A program made the translations under genes and the position numbers. 64,000 bases of DNA, taken from contig JAODBK010000080.1 of the NCBI GenBank assembly GCA_025463925.1, positions 44,388-108,387 of the forward strand, written 5' to 3'. This document shows, piece by piece, positions 7,156 through 15,830 of the stretch. Origin of the DNA: Acidimicrobiales bacterium (GTDB lineage Bacteria; Actinomycetota; Acidimicrobiia; Acidimicrobiales; AC-14). Numbering within the stretch: position 1 is the first letter of the stretch; each line of letters opens with the position of its first letter. Below the pieces are notes generated by a model that ran no database searches, was not told the origin of the DNA, and saw only the letters and a program-made list of their open reading frames with translations.

Positions 7156-8676
7156 GTGTCAGGCGCGAGAGTGGGCGCCGTGGCGTTCGTCCCCGAGGAG
7201 CTGGCCGACCGAGCCGGCAGCTACCCCGACCGCGCCGCGGTGCGGGTCGACGGCGGCGGGGAGATCACGTTCGCCGAGTGGGACCGCCAGGCCAACGCTG
7301 CCGCGCGCGGGCTGGTCGACCGGTATGCCGTCGGCAAGGGCGACCGGGTCGCGCTGCTGCTGCCGAACGCCGAAGCGATCGCGTTCCACATCTCCTATGT
7401 CGCCGTCCATCGAGCCGGCGCGGCCGCGGTGCCGGTGAACACGCGGTACGCCCGGCGTGAGATCGAGCACGTGCTGACCGACGCCGAACCGCAGGTGATC
7501 GTCACCGACGAGGACCACCGCGCGCTGATCGACGAGATCGTCAGCGGGCTGCCGACGAAACCGGCGGTCGCGGTCGTCGGCGCCGAGTGGGCCGAGCTCA
7601 CCGCCGGCGACGGCTCGCCGTTCTCGGTCGGACTGCGCGGCGACGACCTGGCCGACGTCTTCTACACGTCGGGCACCACCGGCCTGCCGAAGGGCGTGGC
7701 GTCCACCCACGACAACACCGCGCACCACTCCATCCCGGCGCTGCGCGGCGGTGGCGTGTTCCTCCACTGCATCCCGTTGACGAGCTACACCGGCCTGGCC
7801 GGCGGCCTGCACACGCCGCTGCGGTTGGCCGTCACCAGCGTGGCGATGCCGGCGTTCGACACCGCGCGCATGGCCGAGCTCATCGAGGAGCAGAAGGCCA
7901 ACTGGCTCATGATGGTGCCGGCCCAGATCCTGCTCCTGCTCGACTCCGGCGCGCTCGACGGACGCGACACGTCGTCGGTCGCGACAGTGATGTTCGGCGG
8001 CGCGCCGACGCCGCCGGCCGCGATCGCGCGCCTCGCCGAGGCCTTCCCGCGCGCGCTGCTGATGCCGGGCTACGGCCTCACCGAGGGCGGCAGCAGCATC
8101 TGCGTGATGCCGCCGGGCGAGGCGCTCAAGCGGCCAGGCGCGGTCGGCAAGCCGATGGCGGGCGTCGACATCCGCATCGTCGACGACGACGGCATTGAGG
8201 TCGCAACCGGCGAGGTCGGCGAGATCACGCTGAAGTTGCCCGCCGGGCAGCGGTCGTACTTCCGCGACCCGGAGGCCACGGCCGACACGTGGCGCGACGG
8301 CTGGGTGCACACCGGCGATGTCGGCCGGATCGATCACGACGGCTTCCTCTACGTCGTCGACCGCAAGAAGGACATGATCATCCGCGGCGGCTACAACGTG
8401 TACTGCGTCGAGGTCGAGGCCGCGCTCTACGAGCATCCCGACGTCGCCGAGGTGGCGGTCGTCGGCGTGCCCCACGCGATGCTCGGTCAGGACGTGTGCG
8501 CGGTCGTGCGCCTGCACGACGGCGCGCCGCCGCTCACCGTCGACGCCGCCCGCGCCTTCTGCGAGGAGCGGATCGCCGACTACAAGCGGCCCCGGCGGGT
8601 CGTCGTGTGGGACGGCCCGCTCCCCCGCAACTCGGTGGGCAAGGTCGACAAGAAGGCGCTCGCAGCCGGGTTGTAG
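7156..8676 (+). CDS. Acyl-CoA synthetase (AMP-dependent ligase)
   Basis: Activates a carboxylic acid to acyl-CoA via acyl-AMP. Motifs: P-loop YTSGTTGLPKG at about residue 170, YGLTEGGS, TGDVGRIDHDGFLYVVDRKK with IIRGGYNVY, and the C-terminal catalytic lysine in NSVGKVDKK (about 496). The length, about 506 aa, is typical. Start is uncertain: GTG 7156, 7171 or 7180 are all in frame, and 7180 (VAFVPEELADRAG) fits family starts best. Likely partner of the CoA-transferase and amidohydrolase nearby. Confidence 0.9.
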   Translation: MSGARVGAVAFVPEELADRAGSYPDRAAVRVDGGGEITFAEWDRQANAAARGLVDRYAVGKGDRVALLLPNAEAIAFHISYVAVHRAGAAAVPVNTRYARREIEHVLTDAEPQVIVTDEDHRALIDEIVSGLPTKPAVAVVGAEWAELTAGDGSPFSVGLRGDDLADVFYTSGTTGLPKGVASTHDNTAHHSIPALRGGGVFLHCIPLTSYTGLAGGLHTPLRLAVTSVAMPAFDTARMAELIEEQKANWLMMVPAQILLLLDSGALDGRDTSSVATVMFGGAPTPPAAIARLAEAFPRALLMPGYGLTEGGSSICVMPPGEALKRPGAVGKPMAGVDIRIVDDDGIEVATGEVGEITLKLPAGQRSYFRDPEATADTWRDGWVHTGDVGRIDHDGFLYVVDRKKDMIIRGGYNVYCVEVEAALYEHPDVAEVAVVGVPHAMLGQDVCAVVRLHDGAPPLTVDAARAFCEERIADYKRPRRVVVWDGPLPRNSVGKVDKKALAAGL

Positions 8677-8707
8677 CCTGACGGCGCCGTCAGCGAAGGA
8701 GCACTCC

Positions 8708-9985
8708 GTGCAGCTCGAAGACCTCATCCTGGTCAGCGTCGACGACCACGTCGTCGAACCCCCCGACATGTTCGACCGCCACCTGTCGGCGAAGTGGCGC
8801 GACGTGGCGCCGCGCATCGTGCAGAAGGACGACGGCACCGACGTGTGGCAGTACGACGGCAAGGAGATCCCGAACATCGGGCTCAACGCGGTCGCCGGCC
8901 GGCCGCCCGAGGAGTACGGCATGGAGCCCACCTCCTTCGCCGAGATCCGGCCGGGCTGCTACGACATCGACCAGCGCATCCGTGACATGAACGCCAACGG
9001 CGTGCTCGGGTCCATGTGCTTCTCCTCGTTCCCGAACCTGTGCGGACAGCTGTTCGCCCGCTCGTCGGATCTGGACGCGGCGCTGGCCATCCTCCAGGCC
9101 TACAACGACTGGCACATCGAGGAGTGGTGCGGCAGCTACCCCGGCCGCTTCATCCCGCTGATCCTCCCGCCGATCTGGGATCCCGAACTGATGGCCGCCG
9201 AGGTGCGGCGGGTCGCGGCGAAGGGCTGCCACGCGGTGTCGTTCTCGGAGAACCCGGCCAAGCTGAAGCTGCCGAGCTTTCACTCCGACCACTGGGACCC
9301 GTTCTGGTCGGCGTGCCAGGACGAGGGCACGATCGTCTGCATGCACATCGGCTCGTCGTCGTCGATGGTCATCACCGCACCCGACGCGCCGATCGACGTG
9401 CTCATCAGCCTGCAGCCGGTGAACATCGTGCAGGCGGCCGCCGACCTCTTGTGGTCCCCGGTCCTGCGCAAGTTCCGCGAGCTGAAGGTGGCGCTGTCGG
9501 AGGGCGGCATCGGCTGGATCCCGTACTTCTTCGACCGCGTCGACTGGATCTACACCCGGCACCACGCGTGGACCGGGCAGGACTTCGGCGACCAGCTGCC
9601 GAGCCAGTTCTTCCGCGAGCGCTTCGTGACGTGCTTCATCGACGACCCGACCGGGATCACGGTGCGCGACAGAGTCGGCATCGACACCATCTGCTGGGAG
9701 TGCGACTACCCGCACTCCGACTCCACCTGGCCCACGTCGCCCGAGTTCCTCATGAAGTCGCTCGACGGCGTGCCCGACGACGAGATCGACAAGATGACGT
9801 ACCAGAACGCGCTCAGGCATTTCCGCTTCGACCCGTTCGCGCACCGGCCGAAGGAGCAGTGCTCCGTCGGCGCGCTGCGCGCCCTGGCGGCCGATGTCGA
9901 CGTGCGGCCGAAGAGCGCCGGCGTGCGCTCGGGGACACCGAAGGCGACGAACGCCACCTACCTCACGACGGCCCGCAAGGTCTGA
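8708..9985 (+). CDS. Amidohydrolase family (amidohydrolase-2) metal-dependent hydrolase
   Basis: TIM-barrel hydrolase/decarboxylase of 425 aa. The N-terminal metal motif is [11 protein letters not shown]. Later [25 protein letters not shown] and [13 protein letters not shown] are the barrel-strand signatures of the amidohydrolase-2 group, which includes aminocarboxymuconate-semialdehyde decarboxylase relatives. GTG 8708 is preceded by GAAGGAG with 6-base spacing. It lies 31 bases after the acyl-CoA ligase and probably shares its transcript. Proteins of this type are numerous in actinobacteria that degrade hydrophobic carboxylates; substrate unknown. Confidence 0.88.
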   Translation: MQLEDLILVSVDDHVVEPPDMFDRHLSAKWRDVAPRIVQKDDGTDVWQYDGKEIPNIGLNAVAGRPPEEYGMEPTSFAEIRPGCYDIDQRIRDMNANGVLGSMCFSSFPNLCGQLFARSSDLDAALAILQAYNDWHIEEWCGSYPGRFIPLILPPIWDPELMAAEVRRVAAKGCHAVSFSENPAKLKLPSFHSDHWDPFWSACQDEGTIVCMHIGSSSSMVITAPDAPIDVLISLQPVNIVQAAADLLWSPVLRKFRELKVALSEGGIGWIPYFFDRVDWIYTRHHAWTGQDFGDQLPSQFFRERFVTCFIDDPTGITVRDRVGIDTICWECDYPHSDSTWPTSPEFLMKSLDGVPDDEIDKMTYQNALRHFRFDPFAHRPKEQCSVGALRALAADVDVRPKSAGVRSGTPKATNATYLTTARKV

Positions 9986-10026
9986 GCATCCCCCGCCGGT
10001 GGTGGGCGCGTGGCTACCGTCGATCC

Positions 10027-10944
10027 ATCTCCGCTGACGCCGACGACCTGATCCGCCTCTACCTGCGCGAGATCGGAAGCCACCCGCTCCTCACCGCCGA
10101 GGACGAGGTCGCGCTTGCGATCACGATGGAGACCGGCCGGGCCGCCGACGACACGCTCGCGGCGGCGCCGGCGCCGAAGGGCGCGACGGCCAAGCGGCTC
10201 CGCGCCGAGTCGGCCGCCGGGCTCGACGCGCGCCAGCACTTCATCCGGGCCAACCTCCGCCTCGTCGTCTCGATCGCCAAGCGGTACCAGACGAGCGGGC
10301 TGCCGCTCCTCGACCTCGTGCAGGAGGGCAACCTCGGGCTGATGCGGGCGGTCGAGAAGTTCGACCATCGCAAGGGCTTCAAGTTCTCGACGTACGCGAC
10401 GTGGTGGGTGCGCCAGGCGATCAGCCGGGCCATCGCCGACAAGGGCCGGACGATCCGGGTTCCGGTGCACCTCGTCGAGACCGTGACCCAGGTCGGCCGG
10501 GCGTCGGCCCGCATGAGCAAGGCCCTCGGTCGCGACCCGACGCCCGAGGAGATCGCCAACGCCACCGGCCTGCCCGTCGAGCGGGTGCTGGCGGCGCAGC
10601 AGCTCGGCCCCGATCCGGTATCGCTGTTCGCGCGCGTCGGCGACGACCAAGCCGAGCTCGTCGACTTCCTCGAGGACCGCAACGCCGAGGCGCCGTTCGA
10701 CGCCGCGATGGCCGCGGTCGGCCAGCAGGAGCTGCGTTCGGCGCTGTCGGCACTGTCCGATCGCGAGCAGCGCGTGCTGGAGCTCAGGTTCGGGCTCATG
10801 GGCGATCGCCCGCGGACGCTCGACGAGGTCGGGAAGGAGTTCTCGCTCACTCGCGAGCGGATCCGGCAGATCGAGGCGAAGGCGCTCTCGAAGCTGCGGC
10901 ACCCGTCCACGCCGCCGGCGCTGCGCGCGCTCGCGGCGTTCTAA
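10027..10944 (+). CDS. RNA polymerase sigma-70 factor (RpoD-like, second copy)
   Basis: About 305 aa. Region 1.2 [19 protein letters not shown] opens the protein, region 2 has [17 protein letters not shown] and [16 protein letters not shown], region 3 follows, and region 4 has [20 protein letters not shown]. It is a group-2 factor, shorter than the housekeeping RpoD at 46316-47608. The start is abnormal: in the open frame there is no ATG, GTG or TTG between the amidohydrolase stop and region 1.2. The ATC at 10027 (ISADADD) is used here as the best position. GTG 10010 is one base out of frame, and GTG 9859 would add an Arg-rich tail inside the upstream gene. Confidence 0.8.
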   Translation: MSADADDLIRLYLREIGSHPLLTAEDEVALAITMETGRAADDTLAAAPAPKGATAKRLRAESAAGLDARQHFIRANLRLVVSIAKRYQTSGLPLLDLVQEGNLGLMRAVEKFDHRKGFKFSTYATWWVRQAISRAIADKGRTIRVPVHLVETVTQVGRASARMSKALGRDPTPEEIANATGLPVERVLAAQQLGPDPVSLFARVGDDQAELVDFLEDRNAEAPFDAAMAAVGQQELRSALSALSDREQRVLELRFGLMGDRPRTLDEVGKEFSLTRERIRQIEAKALSKLRHPSTPPALRALAAF

Positions 10945-11435
10945 TCGGCGGTCGCCGGGCCTCGCTCCCGGCGGGCCAGCGTCACCAACGCGCCCGCGGC
11001 CTCGTGCTGCAGCTCGGGGAGCTCGCGAGGCGGGAACCAGCGGACCTCGGTGATCTCGGGTGAGGTCGGTCGCACCGATGCCGGATCGGTGCCCGGTGCC
11101 GGGCGGGCCTTGAAGATGACGTCGACCCGGCGAGGCTTCGGGTCGACCACGACGGTCGGCTCACCGACCAGCTCGATGGCGAGGCCCACTTCCTCGAGCG
11201 CCTCGCGGCTGGCCGCATCGGGCGGCGCCTCACCGCGGGCCAGCAGGCCACCGGGGAAACCCCAACGCTTGCGGTACGAATGGCGGACGAGCAACAGCGC
11301 GCCGTCGGATCGCTCGACGATGCAGATCGCTCCCACGCTGAACGACGGCGCGACCCGGCGCACGACGAACCGCCGGCCGCCGACCGGCAGCCGCCGGTAC
11401 ACCTTCAACAACAGGAGGTGGAGCCGCGCCAGCAC
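10941..11435 (-). CDS. Nudix hydrolase
   Basis: Hydrolyses a nucleoside-diphosphate-linked substrate; 164 aa. The complete Nudix box runs at residues 63-85, from [20 protein letters not shown] to VGL, with the metal-binding REALEEVG core. The first 30 residues, rich in Leu and Arg, form an amphipathic extension. The last codon and stop overlap the convergent sigma-factor stop by 4 bases. Substrate not predictable; some actinobacterial relatives clean up oxidised nucleotides or ADP-ribose derivatives. Confidence 0.88.
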   Translation of the reverse strand: MLARLHLLLLKVYRRLPVGGRRFVVRRVAPSFSVGAICIVERSDGALLLVRHSYRKRWGFPGGLLARGEAPPDAASREALEEVGLAIELVGEPTVVVDPKPRRVDVIFKARPAPGTDPASVRPTSPEITEVRWFPPRELPELQHEAAGALVTLARRERGPATAD

Positions 11436-11461
11436 CGGCCAAGCCTACGTGCGACCCCGCT

Positions 11462-11495
11462 GGGCCCCGCGCCCCTCGGGTGGGACGCGGGGCCC
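11462..11495 (-). terminator. GC-rich hairpin downstream of whiB
   Basis: GGGCCCCGCG (11462-11471) pairs perfectly with 11486-11495 around a 14-base loop, about 65 bases past the whiB stop and before the Nudix start region. No T-run follows, so this is a candidate terminator only. Confidence 0.4.
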
Positions 11496-11560
11496 GCGAT
11501 TGACCGGCCGGGTTGCCGGAGACGGTTCGCGTGCTGCGTCACCGTCGCCGCCGGCCTGGA

Positions 11561-11860
11561 CTATGCGCTGATCGGCTGCCGGGCGTGCTTCGGCGGCCGG
11601 CCACGAGGGCGCTTGAACGCGAGGACCTTCCCATTGAGGAAGAGCTGGCCGCCCCACACGCCCCAGGGCTCGCGCCGGGCGAGCGCGCCTTGGAGGCAGT
11701 CGTCTCGCAGCGGGCAATCGCCGCAGATCGCCTTGGCGTGCGCGATGTCGTCGAGCTGCTCCGAGAAGAACAGCGCGACCATCGTCCCGGCGCTGTCGTT
11801 GCACCGGGCCTCGGCCCATTGCCCTCGCTCCTGCTCATCGACTGCCAGTTGGGCGAACAT
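11561..11860 (-). CDS. whiB: WhiB-family transcriptional regulator
   Basis: Iron-sulfur-binding regulator restricted to Actinobacteria and their phages; 99 aa. Four cluster-ligating cysteines: Cys20 (EARCND), Cys46 and Cys49 (ICGDC) and Cys55 (RDDCL). The turn motif GVWGG is at 67-71 and a basic RPRGRPPKH AT-hook-like tail ends the protein. WhiB proteins act by binding sigma region 4, and a sigma-70 gene lies 0.6 kb away, though linkage may be chance. A purine-rich ribosome site (GAGGGGAGAGG) precedes the ATG at 11860. Which WhiB paralogue this is cannot be settled here. Confidence 0.93.
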   Translation of the reverse strand: MFAQLAVDEQERGQWAEARCNDSAGTMVALFFSEQLDDIAHAKAICGDCPLRDDCLQGALARREPWGVWGGQLFLNGKVLAFKRPRGRPPKHARQPISA

Positions 11861-11897
11861 CTCGCCTCTCCCCTCTTCCGTGGTCTCGGGTCCTGCG

Positions 11898-11936
11898 AAA
11901 AAATGAAGCGGCCGCCGGGATTTCCCGACGGCCGCT
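11898..11936 (-). terminator. Rho-independent terminator, leftward
   Basis: On the minus strand a near-perfect 14-bp GC-rich stem (11907-11920 with 11923-11936, one mismatch) is followed by six Ts (11898-11903 read in reverse). This is a classical intrinsic terminator for leftward transcription arriving from about 12.15 kb, so it ends the small gene at 11963-12148 before whiB. Confidence 0.7.
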
Positions 11937-11962
11937 GGCCCTTCACGGAGGTTCCGGTGGTG

Positions 11963-12148
11963 TTACCCGGTACTGATCCCTCCCAGAGCCAGTGGCCGCT
12001 CGATGCGATTGCCGTGCAGCGTCACCTGGACGGTTGCCGGCGTCGCGCTGCGCTTGGTGGCAAACGGCGAGGCGAAGAGCCAGAGCGCGCGCGCGTCGAC
12101 GCCGCACATGCCGTTCGGCGTGTCGGCGTACATCGTGCGTGCTGCCAT
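11963..12148 (-). CDS. Small hypothetical protein (61 aa)
   Basis: Starts MAARTMYADTPNGMCGVDAR and ends NRIERPLALGGISTG. Support for a real gene: GAGGT seven bases before the ATG at 12148, a TAA stop, and a strong intrinsic terminator 27 bases downstream on the same strand that otherwise would have nothing to terminate. I do not recognise the family and see no membrane segment. It could regulate or simply neighbour whiB. Confidence 0.45.
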   Translation of the reverse strand: MAARTMYADTPNGMCGVDARALWLFASPFATKRSATPATVQVTLHGNRIERPLALGGISTG

Positions 12149-12377
12149 CTGAGCGACCTCGTGATTCGCAGGCCCGAGACGGTCCCGGGCTCGGATATCG
12201 GAACACGACCCGGGTCCGGGCGTCAACCGAATTACGGCGCCAACCGCCGACCTGGGCGTCCCCGGGGCGTCGTTCACCCGTCGTTCACGAGCGAATTGGG
12301 AGGATCGGCTCCCGGCCGGGTCGAACTGAAACGGAGAGAAGGTGGACTGGGGCGGTCTGTAAGGGGAAAGGGCTGAA

Positions 12378-14858
12378 GTGCGCGCAGGGCAAGCGGCCGC
12401 GGACCCGGGCGCCCCGTGGAAGGTGCGTACCGACGGCAAGTTCTTCGCCCTCGGCGGCGACCGGTTCTCGTTCCGCGGCGTGACGTACGGGACCTTCGGC
12501 GCCCGGGAGGACGGCGCCCTGTTCCCCGACCGAGAACAGGTCAAGCGCGACTTCGCTGCGATGCGAGAGGCCGGATTCACCGTCGTCCGGACCTACACCT
12601 CACCACCCGACGACGTCGTCGAGCTCGCCGCGGACTGGGATCTGCGCCTTCTCGTCGGCGTCTTCTACCCTGACTGGCGCTATCTCCTCGGCCGGTCACG
12701 TCGCGACCAGCGCCGGGTCGCCGCGGAGGCCCGGGCAACCGTTCGCGCCTCAGCCGCGCATTTTGCCGGGGTCGAGCACGTCCTCGCGCTCTCGCTCGGC
12801 AACGAGGTCCCGGCCGACGTGATCCGCTGGGTCGGCACGACGCGGGTCGCTCATGTGATCGAAGACCTCGCTGAGATCGTCCGCGAGGAGGACCCCGACC
12901 AGCTCGTCACGTACGCCAACTACCCCACAGCGGAGTACCTGCCGCTCGAGAACCTGGACTTCCTTACCTTCAACGTGTTCCTCGAGCGTCAGCCGGACTT
13001 CCGGCGGTACCTCACCCGCCTCCACCACCTGGCAGGTGATCGACCGCTCATCCTTGGTGAGATCGGACTCGACGCGGGGAATGACGGGGCCGGGAGCCCG
13101 GGCGAGCTGCACCAGGCGGAGGTGCTCGACTGGCAACTCGCGACGGCACTCGAGCGCGGTGTGGCAGGCACATGCCTTTTCTCGTGGACCGACGAATGGA
13201 GCGTCGCCGGCCAACGTGTCGAAGGATGGCATTTCGGGCTCACCCACAGTGACCGATCGCCGCGTCCGTCACTCACCGTCGCTGCGCACTGGAACGGCAC
13301 GACCGTCGCCGATCTCGAATACCCCTGGCCGAGTATCAGCGTGGTGATCTGCGCGTACAACGCGGCAGCGACGCTCGACGAGTGCCTCCGCCGCACGGCC
13401 GCGCTCGACTACCCGTCCCTTGATCTGCTCGTCGTCGACGACGGGTCGACGGATGACACCGCCGCCATTGCTCGGCGTTACGACAACGTCCGGCTCGTCA
13501 CCATCGAGCACGCCGGCCTCTCCACTGCCCGCAACGCCGGCCTCGCCGCGGCGCGCGGCGCGCTCGTCGCGTATCTCGACGCCGATGCGTATCCGTCCCG
13601 CGAATGGCCGTACTTTCTGGCGCTCGGAATGGACAGCGCGACCGTGGGCGGCGTCGGCGGGCCCAACGTGCCGCCGAAGGACGATCCGCGCGGAGCTCAT
13701 CAAGTAGCGCGGGCCCCCGGCGGCCCGGTTCACGTCCTGCTCAGCGACGATCGGGCCGAGCACGTCCCGGGCTGCAACATGGCGTTCTGGAAGCCGGTGC
13801 TCGCGGAGGTCGGCGGATTCGATCCCATCTACACCGCGGCGGGTGACGATGTCGATCTCTGCTGGAAGGTACTCGATCGGGGATGGGAGATCGCGTTCCA
13901 TCCTGCGGCGCTCGTGTGGCACCACAGACGTCCCGGGCTCAGGGCCTACCTCAGACAGCAGCGGGGCTACGGGAAGGCCGAGGCGCTCGTCGAGGCGCGC
14001 CACCCGGACCGATTCACGCCATTCGGCACGGCTCGCTGGCGCGGCAGCATCTACGACTCGTTCACGCCGCGCCGAGTGCGGGGCCGTGTCTATCGCGGTC
14101 TCTACGGTGCGGCGAGCTACCAGTCCGTGTACCGCAGCGGCGGACACGCGCTCGACATCGCGCACCAGGTCGGTGTACCGGTCGCGGTCCTCGGGTTGGC
14201 CAGCGCGCCATTCGCCACCGTTCGGCCGGCGTTCGGGATGCCGGCGGTTCTCGCCGCCACAGTGCTCGTGTTCCTCGGCCTCATTGACGCGAGCCACACG
14301 CGGCCACCCGGCGGTGTGACGCGCCGCATCCGGTTCCGATTCGGCGTCGCGACACTCCACCTGTTCCAGCCCATCGTTCGCACATGGGGCCGCATGCGCG
14401 AAGCCAGAAGCGCTCGGCGACTCCCACGGTCGGCCACGCTCGCCGTGCCGGTCCGCCGGATCGGTCGAAACGTGTGGTTGTTCGCAGCCAACGGCCCACG
14501 CGCCGAACTCGCGGCCGCGCTCGTCTCGCGCCTCCGTTCCGTCGGCCTTCGCGCCGTGTCAGCGACCGGATGGGAGAGCTTCGACGCCCGCCTTCTGGGG
14601 TCATTGCTGCTGTACGGTGATCTCGTCTCGAGCAGCCATCCCGATGGCTGTGTGCAAGTGACGATGGTCCGACGGCCACGTCTTGTGCGCGCGCTCGCGG
14701 TCGGAGTGCTCATCGGCGCCGCGGCTCAGCTTTCGATGCCGGTCGGGCTATTCCTTGGCGCGGTCGCGCTCGCTGATCTCGCCCGAGGGCTGTGGCGGAC
14801 CGGTCCTCGTTTCCTCGGTCGGACGATCGGCCGTTGGTCTCCCGAGGCGGTCGAATAG
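12378..14858 (+). CDS. Glycoside hydrolase (clan A-like)-GT2 glycosyltransferase fusion
   Basis: An 826-aa two-enzyme protein. Residues about 25-300 form a TIM-barrel glycosidase domain with the clan-A pattern: acid/base Glu143 in SLGNEV and nucleophile Glu228 in LILGEIGLD. Residues about 318-560 are a family-2 glycosyltransferase: SVVICAYNAAATLDECL, VVDDGSTDD, YLDADA (Asp401, Asp403) and DDVDLCWKVLDRGW. Two hydrophobic clusters follow (about 595-640 and 765-805), so the enzyme is membrane-bound. GTG 12378 is preceded by AAGGGGAAAGGG. It opens the glycan locus; the next gene overlaps its stop. The barrel may trim or transfer the glycan the GT2 makes. Confidence 0.85.
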   Translation: MRAGQAAADPGAPWKVRTDGKFFALGGDRFSFRGVTYGTFGAREDGALFPDREQVKRDFAAMREAGFTVVRTYTSPPDDVVELAADWDLRLLVGVFYPDWRYLLGRSRRDQRRVAAEARATVRASAAHFAGVEHVLALSLGNEVPADVIRWVGTTRVAHVIEDLAEIVREEDPDQLVTYANYPTAEYLPLENLDFLTFNVFLERQPDFRRYLTRLHHLAGDRPLILGEIGLDAGNDGAGSPGELHQAEVLDWQLATALERGVAGTCLFSWTDEWSVAGQRVEGWHFGLTHSDRSPRPSLTVAAHWNGTTVADLEYPWPSISVVICAYNAAATLDECLRRTAALDYPSLDLLVVDDGSTDDTAAIARRYDNVRLVTIEHAGLSTARNAGLAAARGALVAYLDADAYPSREWPYFLALGMDSATVGGVGGPNVPPKDDPRGAHQVARAPGGPVHVLLSDDRAEHVPGCNMAFWKPVLAEVGGFDPIYTAAGDDVDLCWKVLDRGWEIAFHPAALVWHHRRPGLRAYLRQQRGYGKAEALVEARHPDRFTPFGTARWRGSIYDSFTPRRVRGRVYRGLYGAASYQSVYRSGGHALDIAHQVGVPVAVLGLASAPFATVRPAFGMPAVLAATVLVFLGLIDASHTRPPGGVTRRIRFRFGVATLHLFQPIVRTWGRMREARSARRLPRSATLAVPVRRIGRNVWLFAANGPRAELAAALVSRLRSVGLRAVSATGWESFDARLLGSLLLYGDLVSSSHPDGCVQVTMVRRPRLVRALAVGVLIGAAAQLSMPVGLFLGAVALADLARGLWRTGPRFLGRTIGRWSPEAVE

Positions 14859-15823
14859 TGCGAAGGGCCCTCGTGCTCGGTGCCGGAGGCTTCCTTGGGT
14901 CGCATGTCGCGCGCCGGCTGGTGCGCGACGGATGGAGCGTGTCGGGTCTCGTCCACGATGCCGGTGCACCGCACGTCGCGAGCCGTCTCGACGGCGCGCT
15001 CGAGGAGGTCGAGCTCGTCACAGGCGATGCAGCGGATCCCGAACTTTTGCTGCAACTCGTTGTCGGCGTCGACGCGGTGTTCCCATTCGCCGGCCATTCC
15101 GGCGCGGCGCGGAGCCTCGCTGAGCCTTTCGAAGACCTGGTCGCCAATGCCGGTGGCCAACTGGCTGTTCTCGAAGCACTCCGACAGCAAAACCGCGACG
15201 CCCGAGTGGTGTTCCCGGGTTCCCGACTCCAGTACGGGCGGCCTCATTTCCTGCCAGTGACAGAGGACCATCCCCAGGATCCGATCAGTCTCTATGGCAT
15301 GCACAAGATGGTGGGCGAGCACTACCACCGCCTGTACCACGACCTGTACGGGCTGCCGACATGCTGCCTGCGCATCTCGATCCCGTACGGTCCCCACCAA
15401 AACCGTCGCGACCGCGCATTTGGGGTTGTCGGTAATTTCCTCGCCGCGGCGGCGAGCGACGGCGAGATTCAGGTCTACGGCAACGGAACGCAGCGGCGCG
15501 ACTACGTCTTCGTCGACGATCTTGTCGACCTGTGCGTCGCGGCAGCGACCAATCCCACGGCTGTTGGAAGCGTGTTCAATGCTGGTGGCCCGGCACCCGT
15601 GTCGATCGGCGCAATGGCCGAAGCCGTGGTCAAGACCGTCGGACACGGTCGGGTGGTGAGCGTGCCTTGGCCTGCGCTTGAAGCATTCGTGGAGACCGGC
15701 GACTACGTGAGTGATTTGAGCCGTGCCGAAGCGGCGCTGGGATGGAAGCCAACCGTCACCCTTGAGCACGGCCTCGCAGCGACGTGGGCGGCGCTGGCAC
15801 CCACGCTCACTGCGGCCGGTTGA
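14858..15823 (+). CDS. NAD-dependent epimerase/dehydratase (extended SDR)
   Basis: Nucleotide-sugar-modifying enzyme, 321 aa. Rossmann motif GAGGFLGSH at residues 8-16, catalytic Tyr146 and Lys150 (YGMHK) with a preceding PGSRLQYG serine segment, and the extended-SDR mid-section RISIPYGPHQ. Such enzymes epimerise, dehydrate or reduce UDP-, dTDP- or GDP-sugars. The GTG at 14858 shares one base with the upstream TAG, so it is translated with the glycosidase-GT2 gene. It probably supplies an unusual activated sugar to the locus. Confidence 0.88.
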   Translation: MRRALVLGAGGFLGSHVARRLVRDGWSVSGLVHDAGAPHVASRLDGALEEVELVTGDAADPELLLQLVVGVDAVFPFAGHSGAARSLAEPFEDLVANAGGQLAVLEALRQQNRDARVVFPGSRLQYGRPHFLPVTEDHPQDPISLYGMHKMVGEHYHRLYHDLYGLPTCCLRISIPYGPHQNRRDRAFGVVGNFLAAAASDGEIQVYGNGTQRRDYVFVDDLVDLCVAAATNPTAVGSVFNAGGPAPVSIGAMAEAVVKTVGHGRVVSVPWPALEAFVETGDYVSDLSRAEAALGWKPTVTLEHGLAATWAALAPTLTAAG

Positions 15824-15830
15824 GATCGCA

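Noticed and set aside
9859..10026. Upstream GTG 9859 as sigma factor start
   Set aside because: AAGGAG lies only 2 bases before it, and the extension would be an Arg-rich out-of-frame copy of the amidohydrolase.
13269..14360. 363-codon minus-strand frame within the glycosidase-GT2 gene
   Set aside because: Shadow frame; forward strand has both catalytic motifs of GT2 in order.
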